A DNA stretch of 64,000 nucleotides from JAYZAP01 sp964645285 (GCA_964645285.1 CAZYDR010000003.1:1-64000), one strand, 5' to 3'; positions 17,813 through 27,562 are shown, numbered from the stretch's first letter. Made by a program: numbers and translations. The notes: a model not told the origin generated them from the sequence alone.

Positions 17813-17965
17813 ATCCTCGCCGACCTGGACGAAATGTGTGATTGCATCGGTGTGCTTCATGATGGCCGGCTGGCCTTTGACGGGGCTCCGGCGGCGCTCA
17901 AAGAGCGGGACGGCTCGCCGTCTCTCGAGCGCGCGTTCCTCGCTGTCATCGAGGGCGAAAGCTAG
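17813..17965 (+). pseudogene. ABC transporter ATPase, C-terminal tail only
   Basis: The last 50 codons of an ABC ATPase: ILADLDEMCDCIGVLHDGRL followed by AFDGAPAALKERDGS...SLERAFLAVIEGES. This is the region after the H-loop in ABC-2-type exporters (for example CcmA/NatA-like proteins). No Walker or signature motifs precede it; instead the sequence is the spermidine-synthase-like gene. It could be the remains of the ATPase partner of the permease at 14191. Its TAG stop shares the CTAG with the stop of the convergent dioxygenase gene. Confidence 0.65.
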
Positions 17966-18807
17966 AGCGGCTTGCCACCCTTGATTTGTGCCCGGTACAT
18001 GATCCGCCGGGCCGTGGCGTCGAAGGCGCTACGCCGGTGCATGGTGCAGCGGTTATCCCACATCAAAACATCGCCGGGGCGCCATTTCTGGATCCAGGCG
18101 TAGCTGTCTCGTGTGGCATGGGCCCAGAGGGCGTCGAGCAGGCTGTCGCTGTCCGCGACCGTCATGCCAACCACATGGGCATTGCTGTGGCGGCCGAGAT
18201 ATAGCGCCTCGCGGCCGCTCTCCGGGTGATTGCGGATAATCGGGTGGTGGGCGCCGGGGGCTTCGCTGACGTCGCTTATGGGCGTGGCCCCAGGCCGCAG
18301 ATTGCCGCTGATTTCGTAGGACGAGGCGTGGTTCAGATGGCGGCCTTCGATGGCCTGGCGCAAATCGCCGGGCAGTTCGTCGAGAGCGGCATACATGTTG
18401 AGGAACCCGGTGTCGCCGCCGGTATCGGGAACCTCGACGCCATAAAGCACGCTGGCGGTGGGCGGCTGTTCCAAATAGGACATGTCGCTATGCCACTCAG
18501 CCTCGCCACTGCCCAATACGCCGATGGGTTTGCCGTCCTGTTGTACATTGGAAATGACCAATAATTCCGGCTCGCCGTCCGGGTGGGCTTCATCCCAGGC
18601 AGGCACTGTGTCGAGGTCGCCAAAGCGCCGGCCGAAGGCTGATAGGTGGCACGCCTGGAGGTTTTGGCCGCAAAACAGCAGCACCAGATGAGCGCGCCAG
18701 GCGGCGCGGATGCCGTGGACAATGGAATCGTCCAGATCGGTCGACAGATCGACACCGCCGACCACGGCTCCCAGAGCGTTGTCAAACGGGAACACGTCAA
18801 CAGTCAT
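17962..18807 (-). CDS. TauD/TfdA-family Fe(II)/2-oxoglutarate dioxygenase
   Basis: A 281-residue cytoplasmic oxygenase. The iron-binding HxD is H106-S-D108 in EWHSDMSYLEQPP. The distal His is in NRCTMHRRSAFD, and the 2-oxoglutarate arginine is expected in ARRIMYRAQI. Family members hydroxylate taurine, alkylsulfates, 2,4-D or similar small anionic substrates. I chose ATG 18807, where the family similarity begins. The upstream ABC ATPase gene of a peptide/opine-type importer ends 40 bases away, so the dioxygenase may process what that transporter brings in. The substrate is unknown. Confidence 0.88.
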   Translation of the reverse strand: MTVDVFPFDNALGAVVGGVDLSTDLDDSIVHGIRAAWRAHLVLLFCGQNLQACHLSAFGRRFGDLDTVPAWDEAHPDGEPELLVISNVQQDGKPIGVLGSGEAEWHSDMSYLEQPPTASVLYGVEVPDTGGDTGFLNMYAALDELPGDLRQAIEGRHLNHASSYEISGNLRPGATPISDVSEAPGAHHPIIRNHPESGREALYLGRHSNAHVVGMTVADSDSLLDALWAHATRDSYAWIQKWRPGDVLMWDNRCTMHRRSAFDATARRIMYRAQIKGGKPL

Positions 18808-18847
18808 GGAATTTGCCGACCCGGTCCGGCCCGTCGGCAACGGTTGC

Positions 18848-20530
18848 TCAACCGTCGATAAAGGTATGGACCTTGCCCGTCCGCTCGCGTTCGGCCAGCA
18901 AATTGTCGAGCCATTCAGTGTCCATCTCCGGTATCGACGAGAGCAGCAAGTCGGTGTACTCGTGATGGGGCGGGGTGAAAATATCGTTCTTCTCGCCCTG
19001 TTCGATAATTTCGCCCTGGAGCATGACCACGACTTCGTCGGCAATGGCGCGAACGGTTGCCAAGTCATGGGTAATGAACATGTACGAGACGCGCAATTCA
19101 TCCTGCAGCCGTTGCAGCAGCTTGAGAATTTCTTCGGCGACCAACTGATCCAGTGCCGAGGTGACCTCGTCGCAGATGATCAGTTCAGGCTCAGCGGCAA
19201 GGGCGCGGGCAATGCAGATGCGCTGTTTCTCGCCACCCGACAGCTCGCCGGGATAACGGTCGATGAACTCGTCCGGATCCATCTCGATCATTACCATGAG
19301 CTCGCGCAGGCGGGCTTCCTTCTCGGCGCCCTTGAGGCCCATATAGAACTCAAGCGGGCGGCCGATAATTTCGCGCACACGCTGCTTGGGATTTATCGCC
19401 GTGTCGGGCATCTGATAGATCATCTGCAGGCGGCGTAGCTGATCACGGCTGCGGTCGGCGAGGGCGGCCGGCATCTCTTCGCCGTCGTATGTCACGCGCC
19501 CTTCAAGGGGCGGCAACAAGCCGGTAATGGCCCGCGCCAGGGTCGACTTTCCGCTGCCGGATTCACCGACCACCGCTACCGTGCGGGCACGGTGGATATC
19601 CATATGAATATTCTTGAGCACGGCGATCTCGCCGCCGTAACTGGCGGTGACGTTCTTGACCGTGAGCAGCGGTGCTTCATGTTCGGTTTCGACAATCGCC
19701 TCCTTGCGGAAGCTACGCACCGCGAGAAGCTGGCGGGTGTATTCTTCCTTGGGTGCGGCGATCATCTCGCTGGCGAAGCCCTCTTCGACCAGATAGCCGT
19801 ACTGCAGCACCATGATGCGATCGGCCATTTGGGCCACTACGGCCAGATCGTGGGTGATGTAGATGGCGGCGGTGTTGAATTCCTTGACGATATTCTTGAT
19901 CGCCGCCAGCACCTCAATCTGGGTGGTCACATCGAGGGCCGTGGTCGGCTCGTCAAAGATGATCAGGTCGGGTCGGCACGACATGGCCATGGCGGTCATG
20001 GCGCGCTGCAACTGGCCGCCGGATACCTGGTGGGGATAGCGAAAACCGATGGTGTCGGCTTCGGGAAGCTGCAGGCGCTTGTAAATGTCGACCGCGTCGG
20101 TTTCCGCCTCACCCCGGGGCTTAACGCCGTGGCGTACGGGCATCTCGGTGTACTGGTCGATGAGTTTGTGGGCCGGATTGAAGGCCGCGGCCGCGCTTTG
20201 CGCCACATAAGCAATGCGCGCGCCGCGCAGCTTGCGCCGTTCCTCTTCGCTGGCCTCCAGGAGGTTGATACCGTCGAACATGATGGTGCCGCCGGTAAAG
20301 CGGCAACCGGGCCGGGCGAATCCCATGGCGGCAATGCCGAGGGTCGATTTGCCGGCCCCGGATTCGCCGATCAGCCCTAGCACTTCGCCGCGGCGCAGGG
20401 TGACGCCGATGCCGTGAATAATGCCGAGCCACTGATCGTCGGCGTGACCTTCGATCTTGAGGTCGCGCATTTCCAGCAGGACATCGCCCTTGGCGCCGCT
20501 AGCGCCGCCATTTCCGCTATCATTGCTCAT
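18848..20530 (-). CDS. Dpp/Opp-type ABC importer, fused double ATPase
   Basis: A 560-residue protein with two complete ATP-binding cassettes in tandem (DppD and DppF equivalents fused). Walker A motifs are GESGAGKST and GESGSGKST. Signature motifs are VSGGQLQRAM and LSGGEKQRICIARAL, and Walker B segments are LIIFDEPTTALD and LIICDEVTSALD. It energises uptake of peptides, opines or similar substrates across the inner membrane. It overlaps the permease gene upstream by 11 bases. A TauD-type gene follows. Together with the two permeases and the Tat-exported binding protein this makes one complete importer operon. Confidence 0.93.
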   Translation of the reverse strand: MSNDSGNGGASGAKGDVLLEMRDLKIEGHADDQWLGIIHGIGVTLRRGEVLGLIGESGAGKSTLGIAAMGFARPGCRFTGGTIMFDGINLLEASEEERRKLRGARIAYVAQSAAAAFNPAHKLIDQYTEMPVRHGVKPRGEAETDAVDIYKRLQLPEADTIGFRYPHQVSGGQLQRAMTAMAMSCRPDLIIFDEPTTALDVTTQIEVLAAIKNIVKEFNTAAIYITHDLAVVAQMADRIMVLQYGYLVEEGFASEMIAAPKEEYTRQLLAVRSFRKEAIVETEHEAPLLTVKNVTASYGGEIAVLKNIHMDIHRARTVAVVGESGSGKSTLARAITGLLPPLEGRVTYDGEEMPAALADRSRDQLRRLQMIYQMPDTAINPKQRVREIIGRPLEFYMGLKGAEKEARLRELMVMIEMDPDEFIDRYPGELSGGEKQRICIARALAAEPELIICDEVTSALDQLVAEEILKLLQRLQDELRVSYMFITHDLATVRAIADEVVVMLQGEIIEQGEKNDIFTPPHHEYTDLLLSSIPEMDTEWLDNLLAERERTGKVHTFIDG

Positions 20531-21695
20531 CGCGAATCCCGCTGGTGATATGGAGGAACCAATCGACCACGAAATTGATGCCCACGGTCAAAAGGGCGAT
20601 TGACGCCGCCGGCAACAGGGGCGTGATGTCGCCAAAGGTTATGAGAGTGGCGTTCTCGCGCACCATGCTGCCCCAGTCGGCCAGAGGCGGCTGAATGCCG
20701 AGGCCCAGGAAGCTGAGGGCGCTAAGGGTCAGGAAGACGAAGCAGAAGCGCAGGCCAAACTCGGCGACCAGGGGCGCCATGGAATTGGGCAGCACTTCGC
20801 GCCGCATGATCCACCACAGGCCCTCACCGCGCAGCCGCGCCGCCTCGACGTAATCCATGACCACGATGTTCATGGAGACCGCGCGGGACAGACGGAAGGG
20901 TCGCGTCGAATCGAGAACCCCGATAATTATGATCAGCGTTGGAATCGAAGTGCCCGTAACGGTCAGGACCATGAGGATCAGGATCAGCCCGGGGATCGCC
21001 ATCATGATGTCGCAAATTCGGCCTAACGCCTGATCTACAACGCCGCCGAGGATCGCTGCCAGGAAGCCGGTAAAGGTGCCGAGAAAAAACGCTAGGCAAG
21101 TGGCAAGAAAAGCGATGCCGATGGTGTTGCGGCCGCCGTAGACCAACCGCGTCAACATGTCGCGCCCGAGATTGTCCGTGCCCAGCAGGTACTCGTCGCC
21201 CCACGGCTCGTATTCGTAACCGATAATTTCGGACTCGCCGAAAGGAGCGATCACCGGCGCCGCGGCCGCGACGGTGATGTAAAACAGAATGACGATAAGC
21301 CCGAACCAGGTGGCCAAGGGTGCCTTTCTCAGGCTTCGCCAATAGTACACCCCCGCCATGGCGCAGCCTTGCAAAATGACCAGGCCGAAATACGTCGACC
21401 ATGGCCAGGCGCTGAATTTGCTCCAAAACAGCGTGCCGACCACGGGATAAATCAGGGTCGCCACCACGAGGAGGGCTTCACCTTTGGAGGTCCGGTCAAG
21501 CCCGGACCAGACCCGCAGCATCAGCACCACCTGAATATGGACTGCTATCAAGCCGGCCAGGGCCGACGCCATATCGACCTGGAGGTTGTTGGCGAACATG
21601 AGGATGGAAAAAATGTAGGTCACGGCCATACAAGCACGACCGGCCCATGGCGAGAGCAGGGCGGCGGTCGGTGCGTCGGCGGTTGTCGCAGCCAT
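20520..21695 (-). CDS. Dpp/Opp-type ABC permease (DppC-like)
   Basis: A 391-residue inner-membrane permease. It is about 100 residues longer than a typical DppC because of an extra N-terminal region with three or four hydrophobic segments. The binding-protein-dependent transport domain includes GTDNLGRDMLTRLVYGGRNT and the EAA-like loop EAARLRGEGLWWIMRREVLPN. It then has GLGIQPPLADWGSMVRENA. It lies between the DppB-like permease and the fused ATPase. It is expected to form the translocation pore with the DppB-like protein. Confidence 0.9.
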   Translation of the reverse strand: MAATTADAPTAALLSPWAGRACMAVTYIFSILMFANNLQVDMASALAGLIAVHIQVVLMLRVWSGLDRTSKGEALLVVATLIYPVVGTLFWSKFSAWPWSTYFGLVILQGCAMAGVYYWRSLRKAPLATWFGLIVILFYITVAAAAPVIAPFGESEIIGYEYEPWGDEYLLGTDNLGRDMLTRLVYGGRNTIGIAFLATCLAFFLGTFTGFLAAILGGVVDQALGRICDIMMAIPGLILILMVLTVTGTSIPTLIIIIGVLDSTRPFRLSRAVSMNIVVMDYVEAARLRGEGLWWIMRREVLPNSMAPLVAEFGLRFCFVFLTLSALSFLGLGIQPPLADWGSMVRENATLITFGDITPLLPAASIALLTVGINFVVDWFLHITSGIRDEQ

Positions 21696-21712
21696 GGTTT
21701 ACGCCTCTCCGG

Positions 21713-22669
21713 TCATCGCGGGTGCATCAGGCGCGGGTTTGTGGCGATAGATAACACATCGGCCGTGAGATTAAGCAGAATGTAGGTGCCCGCGAAAATC
21801 ATGGCGGCCGCCTGAACAACCGGAATGTCGCGCTTGGAAACCGAGTCGACCAAAAGCTGGCCGAGGCCGGGATAGACGAACACCACCTCGACGACGACCA
21901 CACCAACTACCAGATAGGCGAGGTTGAGAACGATCACGTTGATGATTGGCGCCAACGCGTTGGGCAGGGCGTGCTTGACGATAATGTGCCAGCGGGTCAT
22001 GCCTTTGAGCGAGGCCATCTCGATATAGGGGCTGGCCAGCAGATTGATGATCGCCGCTCGGGTCATACGCATCATGTGGGCAATGACCACAAGGATAAGG
22101 GTCAGCGCCGGCAACGAGCAGCGGAAGGCCTGATCCCAGAAACTCAGGCCCGGGCTGACGTTGGAAATGCTCGGGAACCAGCCAAGTTTGACCGACAAGA
22201 ACAGCACCAGGATGTAGGCGAGGAAGAATTCAGGGGTGGAAATCGCGCTCAGGGTCGAGATGTTGACGCAACGGTCATAAAAGCTGTGGCGATAGAGCGC
22301 CGCGAGAATGCCCAGCGTCACCGCCAGCGGCACCGCGACCATGGCCGCGAGCGAAGCCAGGAAAATGGTATTGCCCAGGCGTCCGCCAATGAGGTCGGCG
22401 ATCTCGCGTTTATTGGCCAGGGATTTACCCATATCGCCCTGCAACATGCCGAACAACCAATTCAGGTATCGTTCGTGCAGGGGAAGATTGAGGCCGAGCT
22501 GGCTGCGCATGGCGGCCAGGGTTTCGGGCGTCGCCGCCTGGCCCAAAACCGCTTCGGCCAGATCGCCGGGTAACATTTCAACGCCCAGCGAGATAAACAC
22601 GGAAACGATAAAGAGGGTGAGGAGGCCTAGTCCTAACCGCCGGGCAATCATGGATGCAAGTTTGCCCAC
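21713..22669 (-). CDS. Dpp/Opp-type ABC permease (DppB-like)
   Basis: A 318-residue integral membrane protein, the normal DppB length. Family marks are LTLFIVSVFISLGVEMLPGD near the N-terminus, LGLNLPLHERYLNWLFGMLQGDMG, and the EAA-like loop SLKGMTRWHIIVKHALPNALAP. It is the first permease gene after the binding-protein gene and is separated from the DppC-like gene by 17 bases. It belongs to the peptide/nickel/opine (TC 3.A.1.5) transporter family. Confidence 0.92.
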   Translation of the reverse strand: MGKLASMIARRLGLGLLTLFIVSVFISLGVEMLPGDLAEAVLGQAATPETLAAMRSQLGLNLPLHERYLNWLFGMLQGDMGKSLANKREIADLIGGRLGNTIFLASLAAMVAVPLAVTLGILAALYRHSFYDRCVNISTLSAISTPEFFLAYILVLFLSVKLGWFPSISNVSPGLSFWDQAFRCSLPALTLILVVIAHMMRMTRAAIINLLASPYIEMASLKGMTRWHIIVKHALPNALAPIINVIVLNLAYLVVGVVVVEVVFVYPGLGQLLVDSVSKRDIPVVQAAAMIFAGTYILLNLTADVLSIATNPRLMHPR

Positions 22670-22709
22670 TGGGCCTCCCCTCCCTCTTCAATCGTTAAGC
22701 GTTAGTGGC

Positions 22710-24302
22710 TTAAGCGAACCACCAGCGCTCAAAGCCCCTGAGACCATCCATGTCCCAGTTCGCCGCCATCGACGGGCCGTGCTGCACCCTCTTGTTCATG
22801 GCGAACACGTAGTTGGAGAACACCGGAACGATCTGGCTGCCCTCGTCGCGAACAATACCCTGCATGCGCCCGTACATCTCGCGACGCTTCTCCGAGTCGA
22901 GTTCGGCGCGGGCTGCCACAAGCAGTTGATTGAAATAGGTATGCTCGAAGAAGGATTCGTTCCAGTTGGCACCGGCCGCGTAGGCCACCGAGAACATCCA
23001 GTCCTCGGTTGGTCGGCCGCCCCAGTACGATGCACACCAGCCCTTTTGCATCCAGATCGCCGACCAGTAGCCGTCCTTGGGCTCCTGATGGACGGTGATG
23101 TCGATGCCGGAGGCCTTGGCGTGCTCCTTGAACAGCACACCGGCGTCGACAGCGCCGGCGAAGGCGGTATCGGCAAGGTAGATATCGACCGCCAGGCTTT
23201 CCATCCCGGATTGCCTGAGATACCACTTGGCCATGTCGGGATCGTACTCACGCTGTGGCAAATTGGCATTGTGGTAGAAGTTGGCGGTGCTGATCGGATG
23301 ATCGTTGCCCAACGCGCCGTGACCCCGCAGCAGGGTCCGCAGCAGGGCTTCGCGGTCGAGGCTCAGCTTGATCGCCATGCGCACGTTGATGTCATTGAAC
23401 GGCGCCGTGTCGGCGCGCATGGGCAGGGTGAAGTGTTGGGTGCCCGTGGTCTCTTCGATACGCAGGTCGTCATTGCGCTCGAGCAGATGCAGGGTCTTGA
23501 GTTCGACCCGGTCCATGACGTCGATTTCGTCGGTGGTCAGGGCGTTGGTGCGGGCCACCTGGTCGAGCATGACGAGAAGTTCGCCGCTGTCGAAATGGCC
23601 GCGTTCGTCGCCCTTAAAGAAATTGGGGTGGCGTTCAAGGTCGAGGCGAACACCGGGCTCGAAATTTTTGACCATATAGGCGCCGGTGCCACCGCCATCC
23701 TGCCACTGGGCCACACCGTCCTTCGACGGCAGGATTGCAATGTGGTAATCGCTGACGATGTACGGGAAATCGGCGTTGCCTGCCTGCAAGGTGAATTGCA
23801 CGGTGTTTTTGTCGACGGCCTTCATGTCGACGATCGTCTTGGCGATGTCCTTCATGGCCGACACGGATTCGTCGTTGCGGTGGTGATCGTACGAGGCGAT
23901 GACGTCATCGGCGTCCATGGTCTTGCCGTTATGGAATTCGACGTCGTTGCGCAGCTTGAAAGTCCATTGGACGGCGTCGTCGGAGGCCGACCATTCGGTG
24001 GCAAGCTCACCAACCAGATTGCCCTCGCGGTCGATTTCGGTCAGATAGTTGCGCGTGGCGAAACCCATGTTCTGGGTGAAATTCTCGCCGTAAGTGGCCG
24101 GGTCCAGCGTATCGTCGGAGGCGCCGGCGCCAACGCCCATGCGCAGATGCCCGCCCTTTTTCGGCGATGCCGCCATGGCCTTGTCGGCCATGGTCGAGGC
24201 GACGCCAATGGCGACGCCCAGGGCCATCGCGCGGCCCATGAATTCGCGCCGCGAAATCTTACCGTCTTCAAACCGTTTGGTATAAAATTCGAGTTCTTCC
24301 AT
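22710..24302 (-). CDS. Solute-binding protein of the Dpp/Opp-type importer (SBP family 5)
   Basis: A 530-residue periplasmic binding protein, first gene of the importer operon. A Tat signal is visible: SRREFMGRAMALGVAIGVAS at about residues 18-37, followed by an Ala-rich cleavage region. The mature protein has the family 5 pattern GGHLRMGV...DDTLDPATYG and later QWTFKLRNDVEFHNGKTMDADDV. A GGAGGA site lies before the ATG. Family members bind peptides, opines, nickel chelates or glutathione; the ligand here is unknown. A CocE-type hydrolase is divergently spaced upstream in the same direction, which hints at peptide or amide substrates. Confidence 0.92.
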   Translation of the reverse strand: MEELEFYTKRFEDGKISRREFMGRAMALGVAIGVASTMADKAMAASPKKGGHLRMGVGAGASDDTLDPATYGENFTQNMGFATRNYLTEIDREGNLVGELATEWSASDDAVQWTFKLRNDVEFHNGKTMDADDVIASYDHHRNDESVSAMKDIAKTIVDMKAVDKNTVQFTLQAGNADFPYIVSDYHIAILPSKDGVAQWQDGGGTGAYMVKNFEPGVRLDLERHPNFFKGDERGHFDSGELLVMLDQVARTNALTTDEIDVMDRVELKTLHLLERNDDLRIEETTGTQHFTLPMRADTAPFNDINVRMAIKLSLDREALLRTLLRGHGALGNDHPISTANFYHNANLPQREYDPDMAKWYLRQSGMESLAVDIYLADTAFAGAVDAGVLFKEHAKASGIDITVHQEPKDGYWSAIWMQKGWCASYWGGRPTEDWMFSVAYAAGANWNESFFEHTYFNQLLVAARAELDSEKRREMYGRMQGIVRDEGSQIVPVFSNYVFAMNKRVQHGPSMAANWDMDGLRGFERWWFA

Positions 24303-24529
24303 GATGTCCTCCTATCACACATTATTTCTGTGTCAGGGGCGCAATCAAGGCCGGCTCAGCGTGATGGCAACGTCAACTTATGGGGCGCTCCGTCTTTTTC
24401 ACGGCGGAACAAGTCTCCCTAGCCACGTCCGTATCGCCTCTTCCGGCTTTTATCGTCCCCAGACGTATTAACGCTAACTCTGGTCGCAGAGACGTATGCC
24501 TGTCAAGCGCCGCTTTGGTGCCAGGCGCC

Positions 24530-26539
24530 CTATACCATGTCGCGCGGGACCGCGCGGTTCCAGTTACGGTGGTAGATCCGCTCATCGCCCTCGAAGGCTT
24601 CAAGCTCGGACTGGATGAAGAAGGTATTTTGGTCCGCCGTAAGGGTTGTGCGGGTTTCAACCCTCATATACCAGTCGCCGCGACCAAAGGTCTCGGTCCA
24701 GTGGGTTTCCATGCGTGCGCTTAGCGGGTCATCAGGGTCGATGGTGAAGGTTTCGCGGGCTATTTCACCGCCCACCAGACCGTGTTCCCGGATGCGCTGC
24801 TCACCAAAATCGTTGACGACGCGCACCACCTGGCGGCCGCTGGCCACGTCCCATTCGACGGTGCGGCTTTTGCTTGCCGGGCGAACCTCTTCGGTAATCA
24901 GGGGTGGCGCGCCCTCGGCTTCATCGAAGGGGCGTAAGGTTTCGGTCCGGGGCTCGCGAATCGGTAGCGTAAGGCGGCTGATGCCACAACGAAGGGTCAG
25001 GGTTACCGCTTCCGGCGATGGCCAGATCAGTGGCCAATAGGCGGTCGAGATGGCGAGGCGAACGCGGTGGCCGGCCGGGAACGCGTGGGCGATGTCGTTG
25101 AGCGGGACACGTACCCGGTAGCGCTCACCAGGTTCCATGGCCTCGGGGTGCTCATGGCTGTCGCGGTGGCTGAGATTGAGAATTCCCATCGTCACCCGGG
25201 TCGAGGCCCCCGACGGCACTACATCGCACAGGCGCACGGCGAGAAACCCCTGGGGCCGGTCAATGGCGACGTCGAGTTCGGCCACCACGGCGCCGAAAAT
25301 CTCCATGCGGTCATCGAGGGGCGGGGTATCGAAGACCAGGGAGCCGGCATCGTCGGGCCGTTGATCCGTGGGCATGTCAGGCCCTAGCCACATGGCGCAG
25401 AACACGCCGCCGGCGACCCCCGTGGCCTGAGGTGAACATAAGGTGAGCACCGTTTCCGCCGCCGCTTGTGGCGCTAGGCCATCGCCATTGAGGGCGAGGC
25501 GTAGAGTCTCGGTGTTGGGCGACGGCCAGGCCGGTTCGGCGATCCAGCGGCCGGGGCGCTCTTGACAAACTGCCCTGGGCGGTACGCTGTCCTGCATCCA
25601 GGCGGTATAGGACGGATCGTCCATGACGCCAGTATCCAGGCCCTTGAGCCAATGGTCCCACCAGCGCAGGCATTCCTGAAGAAAGCCGATGGCCGGCTGA
25701 GGCGTGGCGAAGTGCGGGTACTTATGGAGCCACGGCCCGACCAGGCCCTTGGCCGGCACCGTCAGTCCAGCGAGCAGTCGGGGCACGGCGTTGGAGTAAG
25801 CATCGGCCCAGCCGCCGACGGCGAATACCGCCGCCTCGATGGCGCCGTAGTCCTCGCACACCGAACCGTGCTTCCAGTAATCGTCGCGCCGCTGGTGACC
25901 GAGCCAGGTCTCGATCAGCAGTGGCATATTGTCGAGGCGCTCCAGCCACATGTTACGCCAGCGCTCGCCGACCAGGGCCGGGTCCGGCGGCCGTGACGAG
26001 TAGGACAGCATGGTCGAGGCCCAGCCCAGGTTCTCGTTGAGCAGGGCGCCGCCCATGTAGTGAATGTCGTCGGCGTAGCGGTCGTCGGTCGAGCAGATAG
26101 TGACGATGGCCTTGAGCGCCGGCGGCCGGCGGGCCGCGACCTGAAGCGCATTAAAACCGCCCCAGGAGATGCCGATCATGCCGACCTTGCCGGTGCACCA
26201 AGGCTGCGCGGCGATCCAGGCGATGAGCTCGATCGCGTCGTCGTGTTCCTGTTTGGTGTACTCGTCGTCCATCAGGCCGTCGGACTCGCCGTTGCCGCGC
26301 ATATCGACCCGCAGGCAGGCATAGCCGTGGCCGGCGATGTAGGGATGGGTCAGGGCGTCGCGGGCGGTGGTGCCGTCGCGTTTGCGGTAGGGCAGAAACT
26401 CAAGGAGTGCCGGCACCGGATTGTCTTCGGCGTCGGCCGGGCGCCAGACGCGGGCCGCCAGCCGACACCCGTCGGCCAGGGTAATCCACTGATTTTCGAT
26501 TTCCTCGACGCGTCGGGGAAACTGTCCCACCGATCGCAT
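24530..26539 (-). CDS. CocE/NonD-family hydrolase (X-Pro dipeptidyl-peptidase-like)
   Basis: A 669-residue alpha/beta-hydrolase. The nucleophile elbow is GISWGGFNALQVAA. The oxyanion region has RVDMRGNGESDG, the acid is expected near GGWADAYSNAV, and the catalytic His in GPWLHKYPH. The C-terminal jelly-roll domain contains HRVRLAISTAYWPLIWPSP, as in CocE and acyl esterases. Known members hydrolyse esters such as cocaine, glutaryl-7-ACA or N-terminal X-Pro peptides. The start at 26539 is preceded by AAAGGTGGGG. It lies 227 bases upstream of the binding-protein gene in the same orientation and may belong to the same regulon. Confidence 0.88.
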   Translation of the reverse strand: MRSVGQFPRRVEEIENQWITLADGCRLAARVWRPADAEDNPVPALLEFLPYRKRDGTTARDALTHPYIAGHGYACLRVDMRGNGESDGLMDDEYTKQEHDDAIELIAWIAAQPWCTGKVGMIGISWGGFNALQVAARRPPALKAIVTICSTDDRYADDIHYMGGALLNENLGWASTMLSYSSRPPDPALVGERWRNMWLERLDNMPLLIETWLGHQRRDDYWKHGSVCEDYGAIEAAVFAVGGWADAYSNAVPRLLAGLTVPAKGLVGPWLHKYPHFATPQPAIGFLQECLRWWDHWLKGLDTGVMDDPSYTAWMQDSVPPRAVCQERPGRWIAEPAWPSPNTETLRLALNGDGLAPQAAAETVLTLCSPQATGVAGGVFCAMWLGPDMPTDQRPDDAGSLVFDTPPLDDRMEIFGAVVAELDVAIDRPQGFLAVRLCDVVPSGASTRVTMGILNLSHRDSHEHPEAMEPGERYRVRVPLNDIAHAFPAGHRVRLAISTAYWPLIWPSPEAVTLTLRCGISRLTLPIREPRTETLRPFDEAEGAPPLITEEVRPASKSRTVEWDVASGRQVVRVVNDFGEQRIREHGLVGGEIARETFTIDPDDPLSARMETHWTETFGRGDWYMRVETRTTLTADQNTFFIQSELEAFEGDERIYHRNWNRAVPRDMV

Positions 26540-26638
26540 GGCCCCACCTTTCGGTTTCCATTCGTTTTTGCGCCGGCGACTGCGCCGCCAAAGCGGGAGT
26601 ATACACAACCCCTAAAAGTGCTTACGCGAATTTCACCA

Positions 26639-27562
26639 TCAGGACGTCCTTATTTGTGCCTGGCGGGCGTGGCGTTGGGCGCGTTCGTCACGCAGCCCGG
26701 CCACGGCTTGGCTAGCCACCGCAGTCATCACCAAAGCGCCGCCGATCAGGGTCATCTTGGCCGGCGCCTCGTCGACTGCTAGCCACACCCAGGTTGGCGC
26801 CAGAACCATTTCATTGAGCGCCAGCAGCGAAACCTGGGCGGCGGGCACATGGCGGGCGCCGAGGGTAATCAGCATGAAGCCGGCGCCGATCTGCACCACG
26901 CCGAGTACCACCATGCGCCCGAGATCGCCGGCCGGCACCACAAAGGTATCGACCATGGACGCCGCTACCGTGGCTGCGATCAGGCCGCCGAGGCACTGGG
27001 CCGGCACCATATCGACATCCTTGGCGCGGCGGATGACGACGATCATGGCAGCCATTCCCAGGGCCGCGGAGAAGGCAAATAGGCTGCCCAGCAACCGCGC
27101 TTCGGTGACGCTCTGGGAGAACATCACAGCAATGCCGGCGACCGCTGCAGCAATGGCCAGCCAGGTCACCAAGCGCGGTTGTTCGCCCAGCACCACCCAG
27201 GCCAACAGCGCCGTACACAGCGGCGTTACGCTGACGATGAACATGGTGTTGGCCACGGTGGTGGTGAGCAGGGCGAAGATATAGGCGATGGAACTGGCGC
27301 TGGAGATCACGCCGACCGTCACGCCGGCCCAACCGATGGCGCGAAAGGCCTCGGGCGTGCGACCGCGATAGCGCCAGGCGACGACCACGAAGACTGTCAG
27401 CGCGAAAGTAATCGAGCGGTAAAACATCACCTGCCAGCCACTCGCCGAATCCATCAACCGCAGCAGTACGCCGCCGAGACTGAGGCAAAACCCGGCGGTC
27501 AGCACCATGGTAACGCCAAGGCCGTAGCGGGATTGCGGCATGTGGCCGGGTGGTGAACTCAT
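26639..27562 (-). CDS. DMT-superfamily transporter (EamA type)
   Basis: A 307-residue membrane protein with about ten hydrophobic helices in two EamA repeats. The first repeat starts GLGVTMVLTAGFCLSLGGVLLRL, and the second starts LLGSLFAFSAALGMAAMIVVIRR. The ends of the repeats carry the usual WLVLGEQP-like motif (AWVVLGEQPR). Such proteins export or import small metabolites such as amino acids. I chose ATG 27562 (MSSPPGHM) because the upstream frame extension shows no membrane or family pattern. No functional link to neighbours is evident. Confidence 0.85.
   Translation of the reverse strand: MSSPPGHMPQSRYGLGVTMVLTAGFCLSLGGVLLRLMDSASGWQVMFYRSITFALTVFVVVAWRYRGRTPEAFRAIGWAGVTVGVISSASSIAYIFALLTTTVANTMFIVSVTPLCTALLAWVVLGEQPRLVTWLAIAAAVAGIAVMFSQSVTEARLLGSLFAFSAALGMAAMIVVIRRAKDVDMVPAQCLGGLIAATVAASMVDTFVVPAGDLGRMVVLGVVQIGAGFMLITLGARHVPAAQVSLLALNEMVLAPTWVWLAVDEAPAKMTLIGGALVMTAVASQAVAGLRDERAQRHARQAQIRTS

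Noticed and set aside
22308..24422. Long open frame (704 codons) on the plus strand
   Set aside because: It lies antisense to the binding-protein and permease genes, which have clear family motifs and a Tat signal.
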